A DNA stretch of 64,000 bases from Oscheius dolichura (taxonomy: Eukaryota > Nematoda > Chromadorea > Rhabditida > Rhabditidae). Positions 17,427-28,603 of this stretch are shown in pieces. A program made the translations under genes and the position numbers. The notes under the pieces were generated by a model, which worked only from the letters and a program-made list of their open reading frames with translations, was not told the DNA's origin and made no database searches. Where the stretch lies: the NCBI GenBank assembly GCA_932521035.1, contig OW051495.1, forward strand, positions 8,308,001 to 8,372,000, read 5' to 3'. How positions within the stretch are numbered: position 1 is the stretch's first letter; each line of letters starts with the position of its first letter.

Positions 17427-18549
17427 ATGGTGGAGACATTACTTTCTTTGATTCTCAATGCCCTTCTTCTGTATATTGTCTATAAACATACCCCGTTAAA
17501 AATGAAGGATTACCGTATCATTTTATTGACTATGGCGGTAAGTAAGTTGCAGTAAACCTTCTAGAATGGATTGCTATAAAGGCTGATCAGCTGTTAGTTG
17601 CTCACACGGCAATTGGGGCTCTGCCAGAATATTTGCATCCACTACCCGCTCTACGACTTCATGGCTACTTTAAATACGTCGGTACGGCCTATGGCGGACG
17701 GTTTACGGTATATTATTATAAAGTTTTTTTTAGTTCTGCATTTTCAGATGATACAAGGTGCCTTTGTCTATGTCTTTAGCGGATTATGTGTGTTAGAATG
17801 TTCGCTTTGTCGGTTTGTCACCCTAAAATATTTGAAATTTCATTTAAAACCGAAATTATACCTTCTGGTTCATTTTGTTATTTCAATCGTCGTGATTGTA
17901 GTGGGGGTACTTGCAAGCTTTTTTTTCCTGCAAGGGAAAGAGGTAGGCTATTATTTTTTTTCCAAGGAAAAACCCTGGAAACGGTCATTTCAGGTTCTCA
18001 TAGAATTTTCCAAATTTCATAACTATTCAACGGAAACAATAAATTTTAAAGAGGACGTGCTAATAATACCGGACATGAATTCTGACATCAGTTTCATGAT
18101 TGGTTTTGTTTCTTTAATTTATCATAGATGCAAACAATTAAGGATTTTTGGCTGTGAGTGGAATATTTTCTGTCGCTGTATTTAACTACCTCCTCAATTT
18201 ATTAATTCACCGTCACATGAAGAGATATATCTCTCGTTCGCATTTCAGTTCGATTAATTACAAACAGCAACAACGGCTGACACGGCTACTTGTTGGACAG
18301 GGGTCTTTGCCGCTGCTAATTGTAGCTCTTATTATAATCATGTTATTAATCGGGCTTCCTGATCTTATGAAGAATAAGATACTTCCAAAAAATGTCTGGG
18401 AGTCATGTTTGACTGCACTGGCCTTGTATCCACTGCTTGGCCCTATTCTAACTATTGTACTTACCAAACCCTATTATGAGGCATTTAAATCAATCTTTAT
18501 ATATAGACTATCGCGAAATAAGAACGGTGTGTCAGTAATAAAGCTTTGA
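17427..18549 (+). CDS. Nematode serpentine chemoreceptor (SRH/SRI/STR-like), copy 1
   Basis: Seven-transmembrane nematode chemoreceptor. It starts MVETLLSLILNALLLYIVYK with the family feature KHTP..MKDYRIILLTM after the first helix. Exons join over introns beginning near 17537, 17709, 17942 and 18089. Later motifs: FSGLCVLECSLCRF (helix 3), HRHMKRYIS, RLTRLLVGQGSLPLL (start of helix 6) and GPILTIVLTKPYYEAF (end of helix 7). No rhodopsin DRY or NPxxY is expected in this superfamily. It is tandem with a clear paralogue 0.5 kb downstream. Subclass (srh versus sri or str) is uncertain. Confidence 0.82.
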
Positions 18550-19013
18550 AATGAAATTGTATTGCCCGTACTATTATACTAGTTCTATAATTTAACGATG
18601 CATCTCACAGCCACATGAGACTGCGTGCCGCAAGATTGAGTACGCTTCAAAACATCTATTTAAAATTTTCAGCGGCTGACTTCTTGCTTTCGTCGCGTTG
18701 AATGGGTTCAAACTTTGAAATTTCGATGCAGCAATGAATCAAATCTAAGCAAACACAGTTCAAAGTGCTTTCATGTTTCCATGACTGTAAAAGAGTATTG
18801 CTGTGACTCTTTTCAGATTAAAATCGATTTAATTGGGTACGGTATGAGGACACAGAACCAGCGCTTTCCATATTTAGTTGTTCTGCCGACTTGCCAAGCA
18901 GAGGAGGCGGGGAAAAAAAGCTCGTCATCATCTCCTCCAAGTGGAAATAAATTGCTAGGTTATCCACGTGGAAAAAAGGAAAAGAAAAACGTCTTTCATT
19001 CTCTCTTCCAAAA

Positions 19014-20227
19014 ATGGCTGCGTCCTTTGACCCTACACCGTTGACAATATTCTACATAGTGGAAATGATACTGGCAACGATTATTAATGGTCTCCTTCTC
19101 TATATTGTTTACAAACATACTCCTCCAAGGATGAAAGACTACCGAATCATTTTATTGACTATGGTGGTAAGGTCGACGCTGTTTTAAAACTATTAGGTTC
19201 TTCTACAGATCGCTCAAATTCTTATCGCCCAATCGGCTATAGGTTCCATGCCCGAGTATCTTTCACCTTTACCGGTACTAAAGATCAACGGCTATTTTCA
19301 CTATGTAGGAGCAGCATATGGTGGACTCTTCTCGGTATATTACAGCACTTTGTGGCATATTTTTGCCTTTTCAGCTAATTGAAACAGTCTTCTCTTTCGC
19401 CCTTAGCGGGGTATGCATAGTGGAATGCTCACTTTTCCGTTATTACACCTTGACTCGTAAAAAATACCAAGTTAAGACGAGCACATTTGTTGTATTTCAA
19501 TTATTTGTGGCAATATTGATCATTCTAGTCGGCTTGCTTATGAGCACTTATTTTTTAGGAGGCAAAGAGGTAATCAACGGTTCCCTGGCGGAGCTTTCGA
19601 GTTCGACCTTGAGCCAAGAGCTCTTGCCCAAAACGGAAAGCCATGAGTCAGTTCAAATTATTTCAGGGTCTAGCAGAATATGCCAGAATACATAACTACT
19701 CAACAGAACGGATAGATTTAGAAAATGACGCCCTTATAATATTGAACCTTTCTTCATCACTCTCTTATCCAACTTGTTTATTCCTTTTTTAATCAGAAAA
19801 ACAGCATTTTTCAGTCATCGCTGGGGTCTTGTTAATTATTTCTCTTCCTTTCTTCGTCTACACCTATAATATCCTAACTCATCGCCATATGAAGCGGTAT
19901 ATCTCTGGTGTTAAATCCAGCTCCATTGATTTTAACCAACAGAAGAAGTTGACAATTTTACTCGTTGGGCAAGGCTCTCTACCGCTGCTGATACCCCTCC
20001 TAGCTGGGCTAATTTTAGCCCCCAACATTCCTGATATCATAAATGGCCGGTCACCACCAAAAATTGTTTGGCAATTATGTCTCGGGACGGTTACAGTATA
20101 CCCCTTGATTAGTCCCATTCTCACAATTGCCCTTACCAGGCCTTATTACACTTCGTTGAAAACAATATTGAGAATAAGGACAACTCCGCCAAAAAGCAAT
20201 ACTTCCATAAATCCAATGACACTTTGA
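19014..20227 (+). CDS. Nematode serpentine chemoreceptor (SRH/SRI/STR-like), copy 2
   Basis: Paralogue of the gene at 17427 with the same exon layout. It starts MAASFDPTPLTIFYIVEMIL and repeats the family string KHTPPRMKDYRIILLTM. Matching segments include MPEYLSPLPVLKINGYFHYV, LSGVCIVECSLFRYYT, HRHMKRYISG, KLTILLVGQGSLPLL and SPILTIALTRPYYTS. Introns begin near 19165, 19335 and 19570 in the same relative positions as in copy 1. The frame is open throughout, so both copies look functional. The 18550-19013 gap between them holds no other recognisable gene. Confidence 0.82.
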
Positions 20228-20623
20228 AGCTTGACATCGTGTAATAAAGATTTATCAGATTGCAGCAATCCTAATATACGAGTATAGTCGGAGTTTTCAA
20301 CGTTTCGACCATTATTATTGTCTTAAAAGCGGACTGGACACAAGAAGCGGTCATCAGTCTCGATTGGATACCCCTTAGTATTTGCGCCCCGTGGCGAGAT
20401 TTGAAATTTCTCACCGTGAATGGTCTTTCATTTTCCCTTTCATGCCATTTCTTTTGGTTTTTCCTACTATTGTTTTTGTTCTGCATTTTTCCTTTCATTT
20501 ATTTACCGTATCCTAATTTTCAGATGGTCGACGAGGTCAAGCTAAACTGGGAGCACAATCAGAGCACAGCCCTTTGCCAGCTTCCAACCGTTGTTTTCAA
20601 TCACATTGCTCAATATGTAAGAT

Positions 20624-20913
20624 ACTGTAACTGAAACAAGCTCATATTTGTCAGGTGATGGGTCAAGTGAACGCTCAAATGAGTTTCACAATTTGAACTG
20701 GTTCTGTTTTTGCCGTGTTTTTGGATGGCGGCAAACAGAAACGGACGCTGCATCTTTTTTTTTCTTTGTTTCCTTAATCTTTTCATGATCCAAGAACGTT
20801 TATCGGGGATAGGGGAGTAGACGGGCTTGGGGCAAATTTCGAAACTCGTTTGAGCGTCCTCTTGATTCATCAGCTACCTGACAAATTCAAGCTTCGTTTT
20901 AGTTACAGCAACC
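20624..20913. repeat. Inverted-repeat element (MITE-like), copy A
   Basis: About 290 bp bounded by imperfect terminal inverted repeats. The left end has CTGTAACTGAAACAAGCT followed by TTTGTCAGGT; the right end is its near reverse complement (ACCTGACAAATT then AGTTACAGCAACC). The interior (TGCCGTGTTTTTGGAT, GATCCAAGAACG) recurs at 22.43-22.67 kb. It has no coding capacity. Target duplications are not obvious. Confidence 0.65.
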
Positions 20914-21331
20914 GGTAGCAGAGTAATACAGTAATTTTTGTTGGCAAATCCCATCTCTAATAAGCTGTAATAATAATCTACACCCCTGCTACACATTTGT
21001 AGAGATTCTATGAATTGCTTACAAAAGCGACAAGCAGCTTTTTCAACATTTCCATGTAAATTTGTAATCGATTATTATCTCACTAAACCCTAATTGCGGC
21101 AGCTGAAAATCTTGTTCACCAGAAAACTATTTACAAGACTGTGTCAAAAATGTTGAAAAAGTGGTGCCGAGCAAGTAGCCTTCCTTTGTAAGGAGACCTT
21201 TGTTTAAAAACAAGCTACCAGTATTTTCTAACATTTAGAGAACGAGAAAATAGAGCTACAAAATTGTGTTTATTCGTTAGACAAATAGAAGAAGTTCGTA
21301 TCGCAAAAAGAATGCTCGCCAATTCTTCTTC

Positions 21332-21709
21332 TCACCACCAGGGCAGCCAGAAGCGTTCCGAGGATCGGCGGTGTGGCATGGTGCATACCTTGTAGTCGCC
21401 TTGAATGCTCAGCCAACGGCCGTGGACATCGTAAAAGGACCAGGAGCTATCGTCATTCCTATGGGCCTCCCACAGCTCAGCGGCTTTACAATGGGAAGCC
21501 AAGCCCACATCGCCGTTCGGCCATCCTCTCAGGAATCGTCCGGGCGAATGGACGGACTTGAAGGCGACCTTGCCGCCATGATCCTCGACGTGCCACCGTT
21601 CGCATTCCTTTGCGTGACCAACCACGTCTACTGTCCAAGCGCCGGGGAAGGCACGCAGAAATGTATTATGCTCGGACTGCAAATATCGTTGGCCACAGAC
21701 TTCAGACAT
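21332..21709 (-). CDS. Single-domain fascin-like beta-trefoil protein
   Basis: A 125-residue open frame ending LPWW. The pattern of internal repeats (FLRAFPGAWTVDVV, KVAFKSVHSPGRFLRGWPNG, WSFYDVHGRWLSIQGDYKV) fits a fascin or actin-cross-linking type beta-trefoil, which binds actin or carbohydrate in known members. Only one trefoil is present, against four in fascin. The ATG directly follows a TTTTCAG acceptor, so it is either a trans-spliced first exon or has an upstream exon. AATAAA lies downstream near 21262. It is intronless and more GC-rich than its surroundings, which may reflect codon bias or acquisition. There is no signal peptide. Confidence 0.65.
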   Translation of the reverse strand: MSEVCGQRYLQSEHNTFLRAFPGAWTVDVVGHAKECERWHVEDHGGKVAFKSVHSPGRFLRGWPNGDVGLASHCKAAELWEAHRNDDSSWSFYDVHGRWLSIQGDYKVCTMPHRRSSERFWLPWW

Positions 21710-22429
21710 CTGAAAATTCAGGTTTCAAATTTCGTCTGAGAGAAGGTGAAGAATAATGAGAGAAATAATTTAAAGGAGAAGGAAGAGTCAGACCAACAAG
21801 GGAAGCACATCAATTTAAAGCGGTCGTTTGGAGGCTTTTTTGAGAGCAGGAAAAAAATAATGAAATAGCTGCCATCTGAAGGGAAAGAAGCCTGTAGTGC
21901 TACTTTGTTGAGAGAGCAGGTCAAATTTGAGCGACTGTCTCACGGTCTGCCTCTTTTATAGGCGGAACAGCCCCCTGCGACAGAAACAAAAATACAAGAG
22001 CAAACAATAAATGACGAAATCGAAACGGGCAGTGAGAAAAGAAAAGTGAGCAATAGAGTCCATTGCCAAATGATATGTAAGGATTAACGGTTGATTCCTC
22101 GTTGTGGGAGCCTACTCCCGGCCAAAATTGTGTTTCCCCTTGCATGCCATTCGGAAATGAACACAACTTCAAAGTGCCGAGGGATAGTGACCGAATTACC
22201 TTTGAAGGGAACCTTTTTAGTTGCCGCGGTTTTATTCACCGAGACCTATTTTGTAGTCCGTCCAAAACTCCCCTAGAAACCGTCTTCTTTTTTGTCCGGC
22301 CCCCCTGATTTTCTCTTCTCTCTCCGAAGATCGAAGTGACCTCTTTCCTCCCGAACACACTAGATATTTTCCCGTTGTCTTATCACCAACTCCCGTTCCT
22401 CTTCCTATATTTGTTCCCGTCGAATGAGT

Positions 22430-22674
22430 AGTCCTCTCGAAAAATGACTTTCACAATTTGTACTAGTTCTGTTTTGCCGTGTTTTTAGATCGCGGGCAAA
22501 CAGAGACGGAAGCTGCATCTTTTTCTTCTTCAAACTTCGTTCCGTTAATCTTTTCATGATCCAAGAACGCTTATCGAGGATAGGGGAGTACTCGGAACAA
22601 ATTTAGAAGCTCATTTGAGCGTCCTCTTGATTCGTCGGCTACCTGACAAATATGAGCTTGTTTTAGTTACAGTA
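22430..22674. repeat. Inverted-repeat element, truncated copy B
   Basis: Matches the interior and right end of the element at 20624-20913: GACTTTCACAATTTG, TTTTGCCGTGTTTTTAGAT, TTTTCATGATCCAAGAACG, and the right terminal repeat ACCTGACAAATATGAGCTTG followed by AGTTACAGTAACC. The left terminal repeat is missing. Confidence 0.6.
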
Positions 22675-22875
22675 ACCCGCAGAAAAAAAAAATGAAAAAT
22701 GTAGTAATTGTTGTCAAAAAGAAAATGTTGAAGAGGGAATACATACAGATTACTGTGGCCTATTGGAGAAGGGATCTGCCAACCAAAATTACTGTAACCA
22801 AAACTCTATTTTTGACAACAATTACTACATTTTTCCTTTTCTTCTACCGGTTACTGTAACTGACACAAGCTCATA
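22651..22875. repeat. Long inverted repeat (about 70-bp arms)
   Basis: The arm 22651-22720 (through AGTTACAGTAACC and GTAGTAATTGTTGTC) is repeated in reverse complement at 22809-22875, with about 88 bp between. The outer part of each arm is the terminal repeat of the element family above, so this looks like two element ends facing each other around a second short inverted repeat. Confidence 0.6.
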
Positions 22876-23005
22876 TTTGCATAGTCAGGAAGGCTTATTT
22901 TCCATAAAAAGCTGACTTCATTTTTGGAGCATTTCTAAAAATTCAAGGAGTTCCTTGGAGAGCAGATCAAGGCAGTTTTAGCAAACTTATTGTCAGCTCA
23001 ACAAG

Positions 23006-23100
23006 TCTTACATGAAATTTCCTATAAAGGTACACGTTGATTTTTCGGTGATTTCTCGAGGTTTTCACACGTTTGCGTTCATAGGAAATTTCATGTAAGA
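23006..23100. repeat. Perfect 20-bp inverted repeat
   Basis: TCTTACATGAAATTTCCTAT (23006-23025) is exactly reverse-complemented at 23081-23100, separated by 55 bp. There is no coding capacity between the arms. It may be a tiny MITE or a transcribed hairpin. Confidence 0.55.
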
Positions 23101-23471
23101 TCTTTTTGTAGGCTCTCCCAACCTTTGTATTGAGATTCATCTCTTTTTAACAAACGGATTGTTCCCTTTTTATTTTTATTTTTTTTTTTGATATTCGGTA
23201 GAATATCATAAATCCTAAAGATTGCGTCACAAAGGTAACCCGCGCTTTTCCCTCTTATACCACAAGGAGAAATGGATACGCCCATAAAACTCCCCAAAGA
23301 AGCAAATCTCGAGAGTTGCACAAGTTTGCAAGAGTTGAGAATGGTGCAAGGATTCCAATTGCAAGAGAAAACATACTCTTCAACGAAGAAAAAAGCCATG
23401 GCGACGGCGTTCCTTTGAGTATGTTCGTATAAGTGGATCCAATTAAGCTCGTCTTTCAGTAATATGCCCCG

Positions 23472-23552
23472 ATGAAAATGCCTATTTTGTCTACTGCCCT
23501 CCTCGCTATCGTCGCCAGCTTCGCCATCTTCGCCGTCCTAGCTTTACAGTGA
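23472..23552 (+). CDS. Possible 26-residue hydrophobic peptide
   Basis: A short frame starting MKMPILSTALLAIVASFAIF, just after a CTTTCAG acceptor at 23459 and followed by AATAAA near 23672. The peptide is one continuous hydrophobic segment like a signal peptide or a single membrane helix. It could be a real micropeptide gene or the signal-peptide exon of a gene whose next exon I do not see. Low confidence. Confidence 0.25.
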   Translation: MKMPILSTALLAIVASFAIFAVLALQ

Positions 23553-23699
23553 TTATCACACGGTTCCAAAAAGAAGGTCCGCAAATCTCCCACTTGATCG
23601 CCGTTTCCAGCCGCTATCCCGACTACTTCCATTTAAGACAACTCTTATCTTTTCTTGATATTATCTAGTCTCAATAAATCCTATCATCATTCATTGTTA

Positions 23700-26540
23700 T
23701 TCGCGCTCCCTCTCTCCCGTTAGAAGTGCCTGCTCCTCGTGCACATCATCATCTGCCATAACCCGAAAGGGAGAGGGAGCCCCGCACGGGATTATTACTT
23801 ACGCCCCATTTCACGACTTGATTCCACGTAGTGGTGTCAGGCAGCCCAAAAGCGGAGGGGGAATGTTATCTCATGAGGTCATAAAAAGCTCCCTGCTATT
23901 ATTATACTCTACGTTATTTCCCATTTACCCATAGTTCTCGTTTTTTAATGGAAAACAGAGAAGACAAGCATTTATCACAGGAAACATTACACATTACGTG
24001 CCGCTGTGATTAATCGGTAGCCTCCGGGGGGTCACGCAGCCGCTAGTTTCCAATATTTTTGAGTTATCAGCACATTCTTGTATTCCTTAGTTTAATCATA
24101 AAAAAAACAAATACTAGATATAAAGGGAGGGATTTTGAGCTGTTTTCAATGGTGTCCACTTTTCTGGTTCATTTAACTTTTGCCTTCCAGTGAGCGAGTC
24201 TCATTTGAACGTTTTTAACCCGCCAGGGTGGCATTTTCAAAATAACTTGAACATTGTAAAGGAGTGCTCTTTTTCCAGCCGAGATATAATCTCCATCTCA
24301 TTACCCATTCTTTTGACTCGTGCGTTGTTTTCTACCTCTACCTCAAGGGGCCCCTTCTTCTCTTTTCGGAGAAGTGTATTTCGAGGGATGCCCCCATCCC
24401 TTCCCTTTTCTCTATTCAACGAAGTAAAGGGAAAGAGATCGATCAGAGCTCGTCCTCTCGCACTCTTCAAGGATCCTATTGTCTCATTTTTACCCTGGCC
24501 TATTCTTTCCTGACCCGTTTCCAAAGAGCTGCCGAAAATCAGATTTGTCGCCTCCCGTTGTTGCGGTGTGCCCTTTAGTGGGGAGGGCGCGGGAATTATC
24601 TTTTCCAGCTGCCTCCTCTCCTTTGAAGTCAAGTGGCTTATTCATGTTTAGTCCGGGAAGCATCTCCTAGAATCCAAAAAATGTTCGAAACAAATTCAAT
24701 CTGATGCATTGAAGACCCCTATTAGCTCTGTTCGCTTTCCTTATTTATAGACTACGGTAATTTTGAACCATTCTCTTCTATTCTACATATTTTCGTTCCG
24801 ATTTTCTCTTATAAAACCTGGCTTGCATTTTCCCGCATTGTCAAAGGTATCTTTAAAAGGATGCCCTAAATCCAGGATGGTCTTTTAGGGCCTAGATTTT
24901 GCCAAAATTTAGTCAATGTATCTTTCCCCATCCACCTTCTCATTCCAATTTTTGAGCATTGTTGATTCCCGCCAGAGGTTTGTTGCCATTCTTCCCCCGT
25001 CCATCTCTTCTCCCCGCCAGGCCCTCATCCCGTCGGAGCTCATCATTGTTGCACGACGTCCAAAATCCCCAGATGGCAATGATTTATGCGATAAAAAACG
25101 GAGGCCCGACCCTTTGTCCCGCACTCTGGCGACAAACAACATGGCTTCTTTTCAATCCTCTTATTTATTTTAATAATTTCCTGAAATTTTTTGTTTGTTT
25201 TTTAAACCTGGACGAGGAGCTTGAACTGAAATAGAAGCAGCATTCCCCGTGGGACCATCCAGGCAGCAAACAGAATGTCAGTGATTATTCCCGCATGTCC
25301 ATCACCGGGATTGTAGCAACAGATAATCGCTGTGACAGCTTGCGGTGTGCCTCTCCCTCTCCTCTCCGATTACCCCTATCCCAATTCGAGAGATCATTCT
25401 CTCTCCCTATAAATCAAACCAATCCCGTTGAAATTGTTCCAATCTTCGAAAATTAAAAATCCCAGTAGGCAGATGGCAGAAAATTGAGAGCCTCCGAGAT
25501 TTTTGGAATAGAAGAGGGTCGACGGGTCATTTATCTCTTTCTCGGTGCCGTATTCTCCCACACAATTCGTCAAAAACGTCGCCATCTTTCGATTGTGAGG
25601 GAGAAGAGCACAGAGTACATTTCTTTAAGGAACCTGGAGGTATTCCTTATTTTCTACCTCTGTAGGGCTCCATTTCATACTATTCGAGCGTCTTCCCACC
25701 AAAAACCGAGAAAAAAGGGCTCACGCCTTGCTCACTTCAAGTACCTCCTGAGGCACTCCCATTCCTTCTCAAGAAAGTGCAAGTGGATCCACCTTCTTTA
25801 AAGAAGAACTCTCACCTTTTAAAGACAGAAAATCATCGTCTATGCTCTCTGAATTAGCCAATTTGTCATCTTTCCAGTCTCTCTAAAGTTTGGTTAGACG
25901 TTCCATTTGAATTGGCTTTGAATTGGGCAATTGTTGTTCGTTACCTCTTGCATTCACAGATTATTGCCCTGGTTGCCTCAGTTCCTCTTATTTTCGAAAC
26001 TCTAAAGGTCGAAGTTTTTTTTTCACTAAACCTATAAATCAAATTCTGGAAAGCTTTAAACGCCTGGGAACAGTTCAGTTTCCATGGATCCAAGTAACTT
26101 TATCCCTTGGTGGGAATCCTATAAGAGTCTCCAAAATCTCAATTTAGCCATACAAATAATTAGCTGTCTAACTGTGGTGATCCTCTAGAGACCCCTTTCT
26201 TGAAAATAACGCCACTTTTCAGTTCCGGGAGGTCCTTTTGGTGGAATTTCTCTCCCGGGAGGAGAAAAAAACTTATTGAATCTGTCTAGGACCCAGTTTT
26301 TCCATGAGCGTGCATATGATTTATGTCAGTACTTGCATTCGGCTGTGGCTGCTGAATTTAGCTCACCCCTCTCGAAAAATTGCTTTGTTTTGGTCGGCAT
26401 CATTTTCCCTACTTCCTTTTGTCAATTGTTTGTTTACTCCTTCACCTCTCTCTTATTCTTCCCCGCTCTCTTCTTCTCCGGTCTTAGGAGGCAAAAAAGT
26501 ATCCAATATGACGGAGTGACCGGATTAAAATGCGTTCCTT
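23700..26540. other. Gene-poor intergenic region
   Basis: Open frames here (for example around 24.2-24.6 and 25.5-25.8 kb, both strands) have low-complexity composition, lack splice-linked partners and show no domains. I see no gene. Confidence 0.4.
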
Positions 26541-26597
26541 TTTCAGCCCGTGATGGCCGTCAGCCCGCTTTGCCTTTGGCACTTCAGATGGCAAAGA

Positions 26598-28497
26598 TGA
26601 GGAGCCTTCTCGGACTATCACTAGCTCTAGTGGTGGCTTTCCTCCACCTGGCTGTCACCGATGTCTGCCATTCTAGACATTTTCGAGAATTACGTGGATA
26701 TGAAGACGATGACTACATTATATATGGAATTACACAGGTAGACCCGTGTCTTTTCGATAAGGAAGACCATTTAGGACTGCCAAGTGTTCATAATCCGCCC
26801 GCCACAATTATCCCTCTTATCAACGTTGAGCGTTAATATTCATAACACATATTGTAGCCCTAATTTGGTTCAACTTATACTCCAGGTTAGTGGCTAAAAA
26901 TCAGCTGGATAAGACCATAAAAATACTTCGCTTTGATCCACTTCCGGCTATAGATTTCGGGTAGGAGCGGTTCTATTGAAATTTTCGGGCTTTCGGTCTC
27001 AATTATCAATTTTCAGTCCCATGACACTATTCTCCTATTGATAAAACAAGCGGGGAATAGGATATGCACCCTTGAAATACAAATACCTCCTTCCGAAATG
27101 TTGTTCGGTGATCATCTCTTCAGGTAACATTTTTCTGAAAATGCAGTAGGTCAAATCTTTCTAGTTATTCTCTCCTCGGTTCCCTGTCATATGCCGCCTG
27201 TTCACATTCAGAAAACGGTGAATTTGAACTATTCCCAGATCTTTCTTTCCCCGACTCTGTATATAAGGTAATTTACCCTTATTTGTTCGTAAAGGAGCCT
27301 CCAGAATGTGATATATTTCATTGATGGTAAATCATCCGGTTCTGTTTGGAACAGTTTACAATTTTTGGTGACTCCAGAAGGACATATACAGTATATGGAC
27401 AAGATACCTGTTAATAATTATGCCAAAAGTGAGGCCACTTAAATAGGGTAAAAGTCTTTTTTATAGACGATTGGAACGGCGTTGATATGGCTAATGAATA
27501 TGTTATTGGAATAGACGCCCAGAAGAATTACCTGTTCCAGAGAAACAGATTTGAGCAGTCTTATGTTTATACCTGTTCCTATGACCTCATGTTCAGGTAT
27601 GGTGTACACTGTACATCAACCTAATTTAAATGTTTTCTGTTTCAGACCCAATAAAGTAGCCGTTCATTACGCCAACTCGACAGCCAAGACCTACCGTACT
27701 TGGTTGAATTCAATGTCGGCGGATGGATCTCTTCTTCTCTTCACTGAAACGGACAGAACGGTATCTTCGTCCATTTTTAGCCTTGATATTCTTGAATTAT
27801 TTAGGTTCAACCCCCTGTGACCCGTATCTACGGGCAGAACATTTCAAACAAGCAGCACTATTGCCTCGCAGTTACGAATTTTGCTATGGACATGGGGGTG
27901 ATTCGGATGTCGACGATAAGAAATATGAAGGCGAATCCTCTGCCTCTTCTAGGTTTAATTAGCTCTCAATTTTAAAGATTTCAAATTTCAGGAGAGACAA
28001 CAAGAAGAATGACTACGAAAGTGGGATATGAGACCACGACGATTGGCTATACATCAATGGGAAGGGGCGTAACGACGAGGCGGATTGATAGACCGAGGAA
28101 GACCAGTCTAAAACACACTACTGTAATTTATAACTCGACTCAGAGGATGGTCACTCAGACACGATTCGAAACCAGCACAGAAAGTGAGTTTTAACGGGGT
28201 TGGAAAGGGCGGGAAACAGACGGATTTGAAAGTAATGGAGTCTGAATGGCTTATTTTGGGTTTATAATCAAGTTTTCAGGCTTTGAAGATGACGATGCGT
28301 ACTACGTGACAACTCCTGACATACAACCGGTGACGTTGTCAACAGACCCGAATGAAATCGGACTGATGACTTCTTCTAAAGAAGATCGTTTCCTCAAGAA
28401 TTCTACGCTCGATGCGCTGAATCAAAACCAAACTGCCGCGGCCAGCAATCTCGTCAAAATTACGGTTTCTGTACTTGTATTATATAGACTACTGTAG
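26598..28497 (+). CDS. Secreted, probably GPI-anchored protein of unknown family
   Basis: It starts MRSLLGLSLALVVAFLHLAV, a clean signal peptide; a TTTTTCAG acceptor lies upstream at 26547, so a trans-splice site or 5' UTR intron is likely. At least nine exons join in frame. Recognisable stretches include DKTIKILRFDPLPAIDF, SHDTILLLIKQAGNRICTLE, NVIYFIDGKSSGSVWNSLQF, NEYVIGIDAQKNYLFQ, a Lys/Arg/Thr-rich stretch (RRMTTKVGYETTTIGY) and FEDDDAYYVTTPDIQP. The C-terminus is AAASNLVKITVSVLVLYRLL-stop: small residues followed by a hydrophobic tail, the pattern of a GPI-attachment signal. Repeating beta-rich YLF/YFID segments suggest a propeller-like ectodomain, which is only a guess. No family recognised. 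It is convergent with the lectin gene ending at 28604. Confidence 0.65.
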
Positions 28498-28603
28498 GGG
28501 CAGAATTATTTATACATAACAAAGATAAAAAATATACAACAACAGGCAATAATGGTATATAACGGTTGCTAGGTCATCGTGGTTCCAATAGGCCGCCATC
28601 TCT

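Noticed and set aside
24237-24632. 131-residue minus-strand frame and its plus-strand partners
   Set aside because: Biased composition, no domain, no splice partners, overlapping frames on both strands.
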